A stretch of DNA of 64,000 nt from Paguma larvata (taxonomy: Eukaryota; Chordata; Mammalia; Carnivora; Viverridae). A program made the translations under genes and the position numbers. Shown piece after piece: positions 36,690 through 48,354 of this stretch. The stretch is taken from the NCBI GenBank assembly GCA_030068075.1, contig CM057826.1:96709804-96773803 (forward strand), written 5' to 3'. The notes beneath the pieces were generated by a model. That model searched no databases. It was given only the letters and a program-made list of their open reading frames with translations, and was not told the origin of the DNA. Within the stretch, counting starts at the first letter, position 1. Every line of letters begins with the position of its first letter.

Positions 36690-37165
36690 GTTGTGGCAAG
36701 AGTGTCAGAAAACAGACAACTTCAACAAATCGTGAGAACATAACTTGGTACAATGTCCCTTTTCGAAGCAGAGTAATTTGGCAATATCTATTACAGTTTC
36801 AAATGCACATACAATTGAATTCAAGAAGATGCAAATATTTTCTTCTAGGCATGTAAGCTACATATATACTTTACACAAGAGTGTCTTAGCAGAATAGACA
36901 ATGAATGTCTGCGCTGTCAGTGCAGAACCTGCTTGGGATTCTCTCTCTCCCTCTCTCTCTCTGTCCCTCACCTCTGCACCCCCCCCAAAAGAGCAAGCAG
37001 ATCTATAAGGACAGGTATGGGATAATCTCTAAGATGCATTGTATACTGTTGTATAATGTATTTACTATGCTACCATTTACAAGGGGAAAGAGGTATATGC
37101 TTGTCACTGAATGTATGTGCTTAAACTACCACTGAAAGGATACACAATAAATTGGGAAAGAGAAC
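36690..37165 (+). mobile_element. L1M fragment split by a SINE piece
   Basis: TTTGGCAATATCTATTACAG and TTTCAAATGCACATACA before, and ATGCTACCATTTACAAGGGG after, are in L1M ORF2-3' UTR order. Confidence 0.65.
36905..36990 (+). mobile_element. CAN-SINE 3' fragment
   Basis: CTGTCAGTGCAGAACCTGCT, CT tract and C/A-rich end; the tRNA head is missing. Confidence 0.75.
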
Positions 37166-37169
37166 AGGC

Positions 37170-37640
37170 TGGGTGTTCCTGTTATCTATTGCTATAGAAC
37201 AAACCACCCTGAACTCTGTGGCTTGAAACACAATTCCGTAGGATGACTGGGTTTGGCAGGCAGTCTGCTAGGAAAGCAGCCATCTGTCAGTCCAAGACTT
37301 ACATACAGACTGAGCTCAACATCCAGGAGGGGTCCATCACACAGCTGAGAGTTCCGCTGGCTGTCGCTAGGAGCTCAGCGAGGTTGTTTACCAGAGCTCC
37401 TACCTGTGGTCTTTCCGTGTGATTCCTCCCAGCATGGTGTCTAGCTCCCAAGAGAGAGTGTCCTGAGAATGAGCATTCCATGGGTCCCAGGTCGAAGCTG
37501 CAAGGATCTCATGACCTAGCTTGGAAGTCCCAGAATATCACTTCCATCTCATTCTGTTGCTCAAGCAGACCACTAAGCCAAGCCAGATACAAAAGGAATG
37601 GAATTAGATTCTTCCATTTCTATGGGAAGAGTGTCAAGAT
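37170..37640 (+). mobile_element. MLT1-related repeat (tentative)
   Basis: TTATCTATTGCTATAGAACA, CTGTGGCTTGAAACAC and TGACCTAGCTTGGAAGTCCC resemble a dispersed LTR-type repeat. Confidence 0.5.
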
Positions 37641-37960
37641 CACAGTGTATGTGGAATAGGAGATAAGATTGGAATACAGTCTTCCATAGAGAGATACTGA
37701 CTTTTTTTTACAATTTAGTCTGTGATACTGCTTGAACTTCTGTCCACATGGACATCCAAGTGTGTTCCAAGATTTTAGATCAACCGCATTCGTATTCACT
37801 TCTGGTTGGTTAGTAACCTCATCCTTCTTTACAGACAAGTTCTCCAGGGGGGTTATGGGGGCGACACTGTTGCAGTCCTCAGTAATATCCAGTTCTGAAC
37901 TGTCCTGAATTTCTTGCAAATTTTCACTGTTTGTCAGGCTTACCCATCAAACTTCCTGTT
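37620..37960 (-). other. Open frame of protein-like composition, possible pseudogene scrap
   Basis: The minus frame is open from the stop near 37960 to 37620. It contains segments such as SSELDITEDC, ITPLENLSVKKDEVTN and NAVDLKSWNTLGC, acidic and Ser/Asn/Glu-rich rather than repeat-like. There is no clear start context. The last ~40 residues look like chance translation, and no splice structure is evident. I do not recognise the protein. Confidence 0.2.
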
Positions 37961-38176
37961 TTTAACCACCAACCCACAGTCTCAGTGAAAAATCGTAATT
38001 TTGAAATGATTATAGTTCAAAGAGATCAATGAAGAGTGACACTGCAGCCGCAAAAACAGAGTTATCAGAGAACTCTCGTGGGAAGCGAAACCAAGCTTGG
38101 TCACACGTTCGTTAACAAAACATTTGATTTGAGCACTTGTGGTGGGAGGGAAACCGCTTTGTGGAAACCTGTGTTT

Positions 38177-38180
<4 letters not shown>

Positions 38181-38214
<34 letters not shown>
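38181..38214 (+). repeat. (GT)17 microsatellite
   Basis: Pure GT run after CTGTGTTTGTGTC. Confidence 0.95.
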
Positions 38215-38215
<1 letters not shown>

Positions 38216-38281
38216 GCACTTAAATAAATGTCAGGTGTCTATAAATCCGCTGGAGGTGGGTATTTGAAGGAAATCTCAATA

Positions 38282-38499
38282 TGAAAAAAAATTTTTTAAC
38301 GTTTATTTATTTTTTGAGAGAGAGAGTCAGAGCGCGAGCGGGAGAAAAGCAGAGAGACAGGGAGACACAGAATCCAAAGCAGGCTCCAGGCTCTGAGCTG
38401 TCAGCACAGAGCCCCGCAGGGGGCTGGAACCCAGGAACCGTGAGATCATGGCCTGAGCCGAAGTCGGAAGCTTAACTGACTGAGCCACCCAGGCGCCCC
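38282..38499 (-). mobile_element. CAN-SINE with 12-bp target-site duplication
   Basis: AGGAAATCTCAA at 38268-38279 and 38500-38511. Near full length and close to the felid consensus. Confidence 0.95.
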
Positions 38500-38511
38500 A
38501 GGAAATCTCAA

Positions 38512-39580
38512 CCTTAAGAACTATCTACTACCAGCTAACTTGTTTTATTTACTTGAATTATGTCTGTGACCGCAGATAGTTTATATTCCTCTTAAAAAAA
38601 AAAAAAACCACGGTGGTTGAATCATAGCTATATAAGAGTCAGGCAGAAAATCAAAAGTGTCCCTGTGTATTTTACTTTAAGAATCACAAAATATTTTGGG
38701 GGGAGGAGGAGGGCGGGGATTGCTGCCGTAAGGACTCCGAGCATTCATCCCAGCTTCTTGCTTGAGTTTCCTAATACCCATGCCAGGGGCAGTGCCTCCT
38801 TGTTACAGACGATTAATCGCAGCCACAGGAAAGGGTGTTATCTGACCAACCAGCAGTGCAGGAGGGCAATCTGTTTTCCTAAACTGTTTACAAACCGCTC
38901 TTCCGTGAAGGGCACGCGCCTGCTGACGAGTGATCCCTCTGTGTTCCTGAGCCAGGCTGTGTCCGCTGAGGGTCACTGGGGCAGGCGGTTCTCAGGGTGG
39001 TCTCCCAGACAACCTTCACATTTCTTTTTTCGACCGATCTGTTACCTTGATAGAGCTAGAATATAGGTTACAGCCACTGACGTTTTCAGCAGGAAATAAG
39101 GTGGGGCCCCGGGGGCGGAGCTCGTGGCCTGAGGATCTTCTGAATGGGGTAGGTAGGCATCTGGGCAGTAGCTCCCTCTCCAAATTCGGAAATTTAGGTA
39201 CTTGTGTTTATGGCCACAGGAAGTTCTGGACTTTTAGGGAGCTGTGTGATTAGATTACACTCACCTGGATAATCCCTTTTTGCCGTCAACTGTGTCATAT
39301 AACATAGCATACTCACAGGAATGAAATCCCCATTCACAGGTTCAGGGGGATAAAGGGTATGCAATCTTTTGTGGGTGGCAGGTAGGGCGTTTTTAGAATC
39401 CTGCCTCCCACATTCTGGTTCTGCTGCTGGGAGTCAAGAAAGTATTTAAGAACAAGTGACCAGATAAGAGTGACCCTACTGGGGATATGTTCTTCCAGGC
39501 TTCCTCGGCATTGATTGCTAAGTAGGTTTAGGTAACAATTGCAGTGAGTCTTCTGGCCCTTAACGTGTACAATTTACTCT
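38512..39580. other. Intergenic, nothing recognised
   Basis: Includes an A-rich run at about 38594-38607 and otherwise unassigned sequence. Confidence 0.45.
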
Positions 39581-39765
39581 CCCGCGGTGGTTCTCACAGT
39601 GTGGGTGCAGGGCCAGCAACATCAGCATCAGCCGGGACCTTGTCAGAAATGCAGATTTGGGGTCCCACCCCAGACCTACTGAATTAGACGCTCTGGGGTT
39701 GTGGTCCCGAGATCTGTGTTGTAACTAGGTGATTCTGATGCCACTCCATTGAGAACTATTTTTCT
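39581..39765. mobile_element. MER5A hAT element
   Basis: GTGGTTCTCACAGTGTGGGT, GTCAGAAATGCAGATTTGGG, CACCCCAGACCTACTGAATT and CATTGAGAACTA follow MER5A end to end. Confidence 0.82.
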
Positions 39766-39778
39766 AAAGCAAGTCCCC

Positions 39779-40020
39779 TTTTTCTTTCTTTCTTTCCTTC
39801 CTTCCTCCTTCCTTCCTGCCTTCTTTACTTCCTTTTCATTTCTCTGTGTGTGTGTGTGCCTGTGTGTGCACGCATGCTCGTAAATCAAGCCATCTCTAAG
39901 GCGACTTCCATTTCTAACAATCTATGATTCTGTGAATATTATTAAAACGATTACAGTGTATAAACCAAAAGGCATACGTGTGCATCTTGTGTGTGCGTGC
40001 GTGTGTGTGTGCGTGTGTTT
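39779..40020. repeat. Compound microsatellites (CTTT/CTTC)n, (TG)n and (GT/GC)n
   Basis: Pyrimidine tetranucleotide tract at 39780-39842, TG runs at about 39845-39870, and a GTGTGCGTG-type run at about 39989-40019. Confidence 0.85.
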
Positions 40021-40028
40021 ACATATGC

Positions 40029-40245
40029 ACAGTGGCTGAGAGCACAGGTCCGGAGGTTTTTCTGCAATCAAATCTTGGCTCCAGCTGTGTGGCTGGGCTG
40101 GCTGCTTACATTCTCTGAGGCTCAGTTTCCTCATTTATAAAAGAGGCTACTAACAGTACCTGCTTCAGAAAAGCGGGAGGATTGAGTGAGATGATACCGA
40201 AAAAGCACATAGCCTAGTGAGCCCAGTGACTGTCAGCTGTAATTA
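40029..40245 (+). mobile_element. MIR
   Basis: AGCTGTGTGGCTGGGCTGG, CTGAGGCTCAGTTTCCTCAT and AACAGTACCTGCTTC are the MIR core in order. Confidence 0.85.
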
Positions 40246-40471
40246 TTTTATCTTGCTCCATTTATTTGAGCGTTCCCCTTGGGTTCTTGAAGGGCTGGAG
40301 CCCCAGGCCCATGTCAGGAGGCCCTGTAACCGTTGCCCGGATACTAAGGATTGGCTGCCACTAGGCTTGAAGGCCAAGATAACCTTCTCTCATTCTCAGG
40401 GTCAGTTTACAACCTACCACTGCAAAGGGAGTCATTTAGGTAGAGCGTGTACAAAATCCTGTGACTGCCTC

Positions 40472-40592
40472 TGTTATGCCCAGAATTCGGGAACCCCAAA
40501 AACCACCAGGGAGCTGAGTCCGATGCAAGAACAAAGAGCCTTTATTCGAGCTAGCTTGAGCTCAATCTCATACCTGCAGGAACGCAGTGGTG

Positions 40593-40637
<45 letters not shown>

Positions 40638-40819
40638 CCAAAAACACAATAGTTTTAAAGGGGCCTAGGGGCAGTGGGAGGGGTGATGGTCACGGCCCTC
40701 GCCGATTGGCTGAGGAAGAGTCAGGGTCCTGTTCCATAGATCAAGCTTCTGCGCAGGCTCTGGGGACTCAAGGTGGAGGACAGGGAACACAATGGAGTCA
40801 GTCCCAGTTTGCCCTTACA
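40472..40819 (-). mobile_element. Solo ERV LTR (ERV1/gamma-like)
   Basis: A 348-bp element with 5'-TG...CA-3' ends on the minus strand (TGTAAGGGCAAACTGGGACT ... GGGCATAACA), flanked by CCTC at 40468-40471 and 40820-40823. On the minus strand it has a CCAAT box (CAGCCAATCGG), a TATA-like TTTAAAA and AATAAAGGCTCTTTG at 40546-40532. A (GA)20 run at 40595-40634 sits between promoter and poly(A) signal. No gag, pol or env sequence adjoins it, so it is a solo LTR. Confidence 0.88.
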
Positions 40820-40823
40820 CCTC

Positions 40824-42207
40824 AATGTCCTACCCTGGGAAGCTTGAGGAGCTCACAGAGCAACATAGAATCAGCCGAAATGTGGAGAAAAGAGGCCGGA
40901 AACAGTGGGCCTTTGTTATCTGTGTGTGTCCGTTTATATGTTTGTTTATTTTTGTTTTTTAATTTTCTCGCTGCTTTTCTTTGTTTGGCATCTTGAAAGG
41001 AGCGGAAGTAGTTAAGGCCTGGCATAGAGTCAAGATGCGCCTCTGGGTAAAGTCTAGGTGAGGAAGTGTGTCACGTGGGGAGACATAGAGCGCCTTGGCA
41101 CCCCTTGCCCCCACTTCACGGGCCTCACCAGTCAGGCTTTGAGGGATCTCCCCAGAGCTCGCTAAGAGGCCTGAATAAAGATTAGGACGTTGTTGAGCCA
41201 GAAACGGGGAGACAGAAGAGGCCCTGCAGCAGGGTCTTCTTCCTCCGAGGGGATCTCCCTGCTGCTCCACCTTCTGGGTCGTTCTCCGTGCGCTGACGTG
41301 GGAGGGAAGGCAGAGGCCACCCAGTGTGAATTACTGCTGTCTGAAATGGAAGCCATTCTCCCACGCGTAGGCAGGCAGTGACATGAGGGGCTGCTACCCA
41401 CAGCTGCGCCCCACCCGCAGCCTGTTCCCAGGCACCACATGGCTCCTTTAGCTTCAATGCCACCAAGAGAGTGGCCCAGCCTGGGAGACACTGCTCTGCT
41501 GAAAACCACCAATAACCACAGGAACTCCCCCGGCGGGATGCGGACGCTGGCCCGGTCCTCTTCAGCCCCAGGAAGAGGAGTTAGAGCTTGCCAGTATATG
41601 CACCATTTGAGGTGGCTCTCTGGCTGTCTTAAGCAGCTGTCATATGTCCACCAATCTCCTGCTGGAGGCGAGCTCCCCGGTGAGGGATCTTAGGACTGTA
41701 GATCTGCCAGGGTCCTGGAAGGCCTCACCATTCCGAGTTAGGGGCCCAAAGGTGCACTCATAACCATTCTTGCCATCTAACACTTCATGTATTCCCCATG
41801 AATGTGTCTGCATATTAACCCACTTGGTCCCTGCATGCACACCAGAGTTGACCTGTGTGGGGCGTGATTAAACATACTCCCTTCTCCCCTCAATTGCACT
41901 AGAAAGCCCATCAATACTTTGATTCCAGTTAGCTGGAACACTGGGTAACAGAACATTCTGCAATACTAAACAATGTTCATAAAATGGAAGGACCCTTGGA
42001 GACCAACACCCAGCATCCTGAAGATATTTTTTTTAATGGTGCTGAGTAAAAAAGTGTTAGGAATAAAATGAAGTCTGTAGCACAATATAACATGAAAATA
42101 AAAGATCCGTATACAAAACAATATTCATAAAACTACAATGATATTTTTCACATTGACGTGGTTGCCTATTTGGAGGAAAGAGATTAGCGCTAGGAATGGA
42201 GAAAGCA
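40824..42207. other. Intergenic, unassigned
   Basis: GC-moderate sequence with multiple overlapping chance ORFs (41.0-41.8 kb). No exon signals supported. Confidence 0.45.
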
Positions 42208-42331
42208 GGGAGAGGGGAGGGGAGGGGGTGAAGGGGGGAGGAGGGGGGAGAAGGGAACAAGGCAGGGCAAAGGAAAAAGGGAGGGGGAGGGGAGAGGGAG
42301 GAGGAAGGGGAGGGGGAGGGGAGGGGAAAAA
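42208..42331 (+). repeat. Polypurine G-run tract (G-quadruplex/triplex potential)
   Basis: Nearly pure purine with more than ten GGGG or longer runs separated by 1-5 bases. Confidence 0.85.
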
Positions 42332-43469
42332 CTTGTAATGATGGTAGCCAATTATCTCAAGGAGTATGAGTAACTCTTTCCTCTAGAAAGAAGTTACAAA
42401 ACAAAAGATAAGAGAGGAAGCAAGCCCTCAACTTGTGATTTCCCTTTATCGATGGAGAAACCAAGTCTCAGGAGCATGAATGCTCTGGCTCTGAGGTTTC
42501 ACTGCCATCGGTGGCAGAGACCAGGTATTTTGACTCCTACTTCACTGCTCATTCTGCTATGTCAAATTGCTGCACACGTATTTACAATACCTTCATTCTC
42601 GCCCTTCTGGTGAGTAATTAATCCAGTTATAGTTTTAACAAGAGAGGTTGATCATCTCTGGTTCAACTCATACCTCCTTCTCTGAGAAACTACCCCGTGC
42701 TGCTGCAAGACAGTAGCCCTGCCCTGCTGGCCACCAGACAACCTAGCCCTCCTCCTGCGGTTGGCATCTGATGCCAGGGCAGCCTTTCTACAGATAGGGG
42801 GAAGGGTGGCCAACCATCCTGGTTTGTCCTGGACCAGGGGGTTCCCAGGAGGCAGGACTTTCAGTGCTAATTCCAGAAAAGTCCTGAGCCAACTAGGATA
42901 GGTTGTTCACTCAGATAGGAAGGGAATGATGACCTGTGAGCTTGGGTTCATAACCATAGAATAGACAGTCAGGTTCTCAGAAACTGGGAAACTAAAAGCC
43001 TGAGGCTGTCGCCTGAAATAGAAGTGCCATGATAAAGAGGGCAAGAAGAGTCGAAGACCCACCATGTTGATCACATGTAAACCAAACTCACGAGCAGACA
43101 CTATGAGCAAGTAGAGGATGCTGATTGTATTTTAGGAAAACTGACTTTCAGTAGCTTCTTCCTTAAAACCACCGTGGCCAATTGCAGATCCTTGTGGAGA
43201 CTCTTTCCAGATGCTTCTGTTTGCTGCTGATGTTGCCTCTGCTTTCATTGCCAAAGAAAGGGCTCCAGCAGACTCTTCTGTCTTAAAGAAAGTTCTCTCC
43301 AAATCGTGCTACTTATCTTCCAAATTGAAAAGAAAGGAGCAAAATCCAGCACACTTAGAAATTCCAAGTCGAGAAGCCCCAGAGTGACACCCACCTCACA
43401 TTTTTGGAGCTCCTGAAGCTCTCAATCGGCCAAAGCTGAGGTAGCAAACTGTTTTCCCCCAAGAGAGCT
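42332..43469. other. Intergenic; possible old DNA-transposon remnant at 42805-42905
   Basis: GTGGCCAACCATCCTGGTTT and the following bases resemble the segment at 4752-4850 (GTGACCAGCCATCTTAGTTT), so the two may be copies of one old repeat. Confidence 0.35.
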
Positions 43470-43900
43470 GTGATAATATTTCCCATTTCTCAATCTCTTC
43501 TTCCATTTTACTCTGACACCCTGTAGCTACTGTGAACGTTGGCTGCTGATGGCTCACAGCTGATCCCAGTCCAGAAACTTGCCTTTAGCCAATGGGAGCC
43601 TTCTCTCCCTGAGGAACATGCCCACCCCCAACGGAGCCCCTGCCAAAGCTGACACAGGGCTACAAAAGGCCAGGCCCGTTGCTCCTCAGAGGACCAACTG
43701 AGTGGCACGCTTCTTGCTCCAGTGCTCGGTGGGCTGAGGCTGTCTCCAGTCTCCAGCTGAGGCTCCAACCTTGTACCCCTTTCTTCTTTCCTCGCTCCTT
43801 TCCCCCTGAAATTACTTCTTTAACTTATCACACGGACAAGACTCCCCCACTCAGGGCTATTTCTGGGGATCCCAACCTGGGACACACTTTTGGGGAAAGT
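43470..43900 (+). mobile_element. Probable old ERV LTR (family uncertain)
   Basis: GCTACAAAAGGCCAGGCCCG, a pyrimidine-rich stretch, and the terminal GGGGATCCCAACCTGGGACA resemble 3' ends of ERVL-type LTRs. Confidence 0.5.
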
Positions 43901-45364
43901 AATAATTGTGCACTTTCGATTGAAATCTGTCTGATTACTGGTGATTGGCTACTAGTTTCATTTAACAGCACTTATTGGCCACCCGTGATACCCATAAAGT
44001 GTGGAATAAGACCTGGTTTTTACAGTCGAGGAATTTATATTGGAATAGGGAGGACTTACAACTCACCACAAACTCTATTCCAAGATAGAATTAAATATGA
44101 ACGACAACAAAGTTAAGAACAATTCTAGAATGTAGAGAAAGGAGTGCTTGCTTTTGACTTGGAGAATCAGGAAAGAAATAGACATGGGGAGGTAGCATTT
44201 CGACTGAGCCTCCAAAGGCGGTAGCATTTTGGTAGCCGGAGGATCCAAAGAAGGACATTCCAAAGGCGAGAACAGCATGCAAAAGGCACACATTTCCAGG
44301 GATGCATGTTGCGTTCTCTACATACCTGAGAAGCAGTCTGTCTCCTGCAGTAAATTTGCTTATCTCTGATCTGTCCAATATGTGTTGAGTGGATTTTTTT
44401 TAGGTTTAACTCTAAGTGGGCAATATTATTTTTCTTGTTTGTGTATTTCTGGAAGGAAGCCCTATGACAACCCCAAATATTGATAAGCAAACCATTAGGT
44501 GTTACTTGCGGCAGCCAGCACAGGGACCTCCTAATGGTAAATGGTTACAGGAATGACGGCCTTCTGCCGGCCCCATTAGCCGTAAGTTAGCACCGACAGC
44601 CAGGAGAAGCCCAGTCTGACGTCTACTCTAAAGCACCTGCCTGCAGGTAATCACTACCTCCAAGCCCCAAATCAAATCTACCTAGCTTAGACATCTGCCT
44701 TTGATCTGTCAACCATACCCCCATGGGAGCAAGTCCCCTGTGGCAGCCCACTCACAGCCTGCCTCCAGAACCATTGTGCCCCAGGGGCAGAGCCTCTTTT
44801 ATTCATTTTCACACATATATGGGTGCTAGGTTGGTGCTTTGCACAAAGGAGGTCAAGCCGTAAAATGGATTTGATCTACCTGCTCTGCCAGCCTCTTCCC
44901 AACGAGAATGGAACCAAGTCAAGTTAGAAACATTTTTAAAGCAGGTATTCAGGACCAAGATACATGAGTTGGCTAGAATGGCTACAGGCCGTGTGACTTT
45001 TTCGCAGCCCTGCAGGGAAAGCACAGCAAGTAACTGAAAAGACCCCAAAGGAGGTTTTATCCTAGGAAAGTCGGCGATTCGCCCAGAGGCACACTCCCGG
45101 TCTGCTTTCCACAGAGGGGTCTGTGGGCGTGGGTGACCTAACTGTCCATCTCTCTGTGAGTTTTCATGGGATCTTCCTTCGTGGCTTTCTCCGCTTTGCT
45201 ACTTCTTCTATGCCTTTCAGTCATTTCGAGGCTTAACTTTATTCATCATCTCAGACTCCTCCTATGTTTTTCTTTACTCTCTCCTCTTCCTTCGGACTTT
45301 CTTCCTGAATTAACTATGATTAGAAGTAGGCCGAGATCCACAACTACACAAAACGAGGTTTAGG
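43901..45364. other. Intergenic, unassigned
   Basis: 43.98-44.30 kb resembles a diverged dispersed repeat (GAACAGCATGCAAAAGGCAC). No gene. Confidence 0.4.
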
Positions 45365-45560
45365 TTTTTTGCTTTTTTTTATTGAGGTATAATTGACACA
45401 CCACATATTACTTTTCAGGTATAATGATTTGACATTTGTGTACACTTTAGACCGATCACCACGGTAAGTGTACCTAATATCCATCGCCATATGTGGTTAC
45501 GAATTTTTTCCTTGTGATGGGAACTTTCTAGGTTTACTCTTAGCAACTTTCAAATAGGCA
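45365..45560 (-). mobile_element. L1M 3' UTR fragment
   Basis: TTTATTGAGGTATAATTGAC, ATCACCACGGTAAGTG and TTAGCAACTTTCAAATA match reversed L1M tails. Confidence 0.8.
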
Positions 45561-46849
45561 GTTCGGACCAAGGAAGTCACTCAATTCCAAAGCTGTGAAA
45601 GTACTACATGAAGTGGATACCTAGCTGGGTGACACTGGTATCTTACCCAGTATTTCAAAACACCCCGTATCTTTGCGCAGCCCTCCCACCCCCCACCGGT
45701 GCCTTCCTTCCATCTCAGAGATGTCTCTTCTTGCTAAGCCCCTCTCCCCACTGACCTCCAGACACTAAGACCCTCTCCTTCTTGTCCTACCTCATTCTGT
45801 TTTCCACGGCCATCACACTATTGCCCCAAACTTCTCGAAAAATCGTTTGCACGCTCTGCCTTCATAAACCTCACCCCCTGTAATCCCTACACACTCCCCC
45901 CACCCTCCCAGAGGAGACTGCTCTGGCCCTGACCCCCAAACCTACAGAGCCGCCTGATCCAGTGAACTTTCTACAGCCCTTAACTTCAGCGGGGCCTCTG
46001 CAACGTCTCCCACCATCTAAGGCACCTCCCCACCTGTGAAGACACAGACTCTCTCTCCTCCCCTTTTGGCTCTGGTCTCCTCCCTTCGCTGGCTCCTCCC
46101 CCTACTTGAGAAAGGCACGCTTTCCTGAGAAAGAGCTTCCAGATTTCTTACCCTTCCCTCACCATCTCCAAGACCTCACTTGTCCAAGCCCTGGACAGTG
46201 TCTCCGGGTAGGTTTGAACGGAGGCATTTTTATGCCAAAATGTAGCCTTTTGTAAGATGTGCGTATCCTTACCTAAGGTGCCCGTGTAAACCAGGTTTTC
46301 GCTGTTTCACAAACAAGGTCACCTGGGCCTTCTTTCCCAGCCCCATGCATTTGCTATGAGATTTTCTGGGAACGCCCCGTGCAGGCTCAGAGAAGGTTCA
46401 ACAATGCAGGGGTGGTAACCATTCACCTCCCTGCTACCAAGGCCATCAGAGAAGTGGCCCCAGCCCTGGAGCTCCTGACACGTTTCGAGACTCTCCCTGC
46501 GCCAGCGGGCAGCCAGGGAAGCCTTCTGGCAAACAGGTATTTCTAATGCTCTTTGTTGCGGGGATTCTGTTGAAAAACCAGCACTGAAAAGAATTCAGAG
46601 AAAATCATGACTCTTGCCCTGTGCTTATAAGTATCTTGGTCTAAGAAAAATTTGTAGGCTTAAGAGTAAGCCATAACACCTCAACATTAGCTTCTCCTCT
46701 ACCTCCCCCCCCCCCGCCTTGTTGTTGTTGTTGTTATGATTATTATTATGTGATGTTGGTGGGAAATGTCAAAAAGTCAGAAAAGTTGAAACCGCGGTTG
46801 AAAACCTACATACCCTCCACTTTCTCAGCAGTTATTACTATCTGCCAGG
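45561..46849. other. Non-L1 segment between two L1M pieces
   Basis: Pyrimidine-rich, low-G plus strand, especially 45.68-46.15 kb; a C11 run and (GTT)n at about 46708-46736. Origin unknown. Confidence 0.45.
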
Positions 46850-48115
46850 TTTATTTCATCTCACTGTATTTGTGTACATTTTTAAAAAGAATTCTGTATT
46901 TTACTCAGCGCTCACCACGATAATTGCAGTCACCATTGTCACCATACAAACATTACAATATTGTCGACTATATTTCCTATGCTGTACTTTTCATCTCTGT
47001 GCCTTACTTATTTTATACTGGAAGTTATAATCCCCTTCACCTATTTCACCCACCCCCTCACCTCCATCCCCTCTGGCAACCACCGGTTTGGTGTCTATTT
47101 ATTAGTCTCTTCCTTTTGTTTGTTTGTTTTTGTTTTTTAGAGTCCACATGTAAGTGAAATCATGTGGTGTTTGTTTTTGTCTAACTGCTTTCACTTAGCA
47201 TTAAACCCTCAAGTTCCATCCATGTTGCAAATGGCAAGATTTCATTCTTTTTAATGGCTGAGTAATATTCCATTGTGTGTGTATACCACAACTTTGTCCA
47301 TTCCTCTATCGATGGACCCTTGGACTGCTTCCATATCTTGGCTATTGTCGTTAATGCTACAATAATCATTTGGGTGTATGTATCTTTTCAAGTTACATGA
47401 AAAGATTTCTAGTGGAATTACTGGGTCATCTGGTATATTTATTTTCAATTTTTTGAGGAAACTCGATACAGTTTTTTCAGAGTGGCCGTATCAATTTATA
47501 TTCCCACCAACAGTGCATCAGGTTCCTTTTTCTCTGTGTCTTCACCAGGGCTTGTTATTTCTTGATTTTTTTATACTAGCTCTTCTGACTGGTTAAGGTG
47601 GTATTTTGCTATAGTTTTTCTCTGTATTTCCCTGATGATTGTTGTGGAGCATCTTTTCATATGTGTGTTGGCCATTTGGATGTCTTCTTGAAAAGATGTC
47701 TATTCAGGTCCTCTGCCCCTTTCTTCATTGGATCGTTTGGGTTTTTTGGTATTGAGTTGTGTAAGTTCTGTACATATTTCAGATGTTAACACCTTATCAG
47801 ACATGTCATTTAAAATATCTTCTCTCCTTTAGTAGATTCCCTTTTCATTTTGCTGATGACTCCCTTCACCGTACAGAAGTTTTTTTATTTTGGTGTAGTC
47901 CCAATACCTTGCTTTTATTTCTCTTGCCTGAGGAGACGTGTCCATAAATACGTTGCTCAGTAGATTTCTGAGAGATTACTGCCTGTGTTTCCTTTTAGAG
48001 GTTTTATGATTTCAGGTCTTACATTTGGGTCTTTAATCCGTTTTGAGTTTATTTTTATGTATGATGTAAGAAAGTGGGACATATTTTTGTTTTTATTGAA
48101 CCATTGGAATGTAAG
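46850..48115 (-). mobile_element. L1M ORF2 3' end plus 3' UTR (inactive)
   Basis: On the minus strand a conceptual translation includes HTMEYYSAIKKNEILPFAT, an L1 ORF2 C-terminal signature, with frame breaks on either side. The plus strand shows AGTAATATTCCATTGTGTGT and TCCCACCAACAGTGCATCA. Confidence 0.9.
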
Positions 48116-48354
48116 TTGTAGACGTCATGATATGTCAATCCTAATTACTTCAGCTGAGAATACATCTAAGAATAAGGACATGCTTCTCTCCAACCACAAA
48201 AGAAGGTTAACAATCATTCTGTAATAATATCTAAGAACCGTGCCCTTTTCAAAATTTCCCAATCATCCTAAGAATCTTTTATGGTTTTGTTTTCACCGAA
48301 CCAAAATTCAGCTGAGATTCACACATTTTGTCATTATTTCTTTTTAGGCTATCT

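Noticed and set aside
38160..38220. Tandem repeats considered as CRISPR-like arrays
   Set aside because: Simple GT microsatellites without repeat-spacer structure, in a mammalian genome.
38617..39066. 149-residue plus-strand ORF
   Set aside because: No family resemblance, no start or splice support, and composition like the surrounding non-coding DNA.
40217..40996. 259-residue plus-strand ORF
   Set aside because: Runs through a MIR tail, an antisense solo LTR and its (GA)n repeat; the RE-repeat residues are a translated microsatellite.
41000..41700. Cluster of overlapping ORFs on both strands considered as a gene
   Set aside because: Several frames are open at once because of GC content, and none shows a recognisable domain, conserved motif or exon boundary.
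47181..47448. L1 ORF2-like peptides as a functional gene
   Set aside because: Short, frame-broken and 5'-truncated: a dead L1 3' end.
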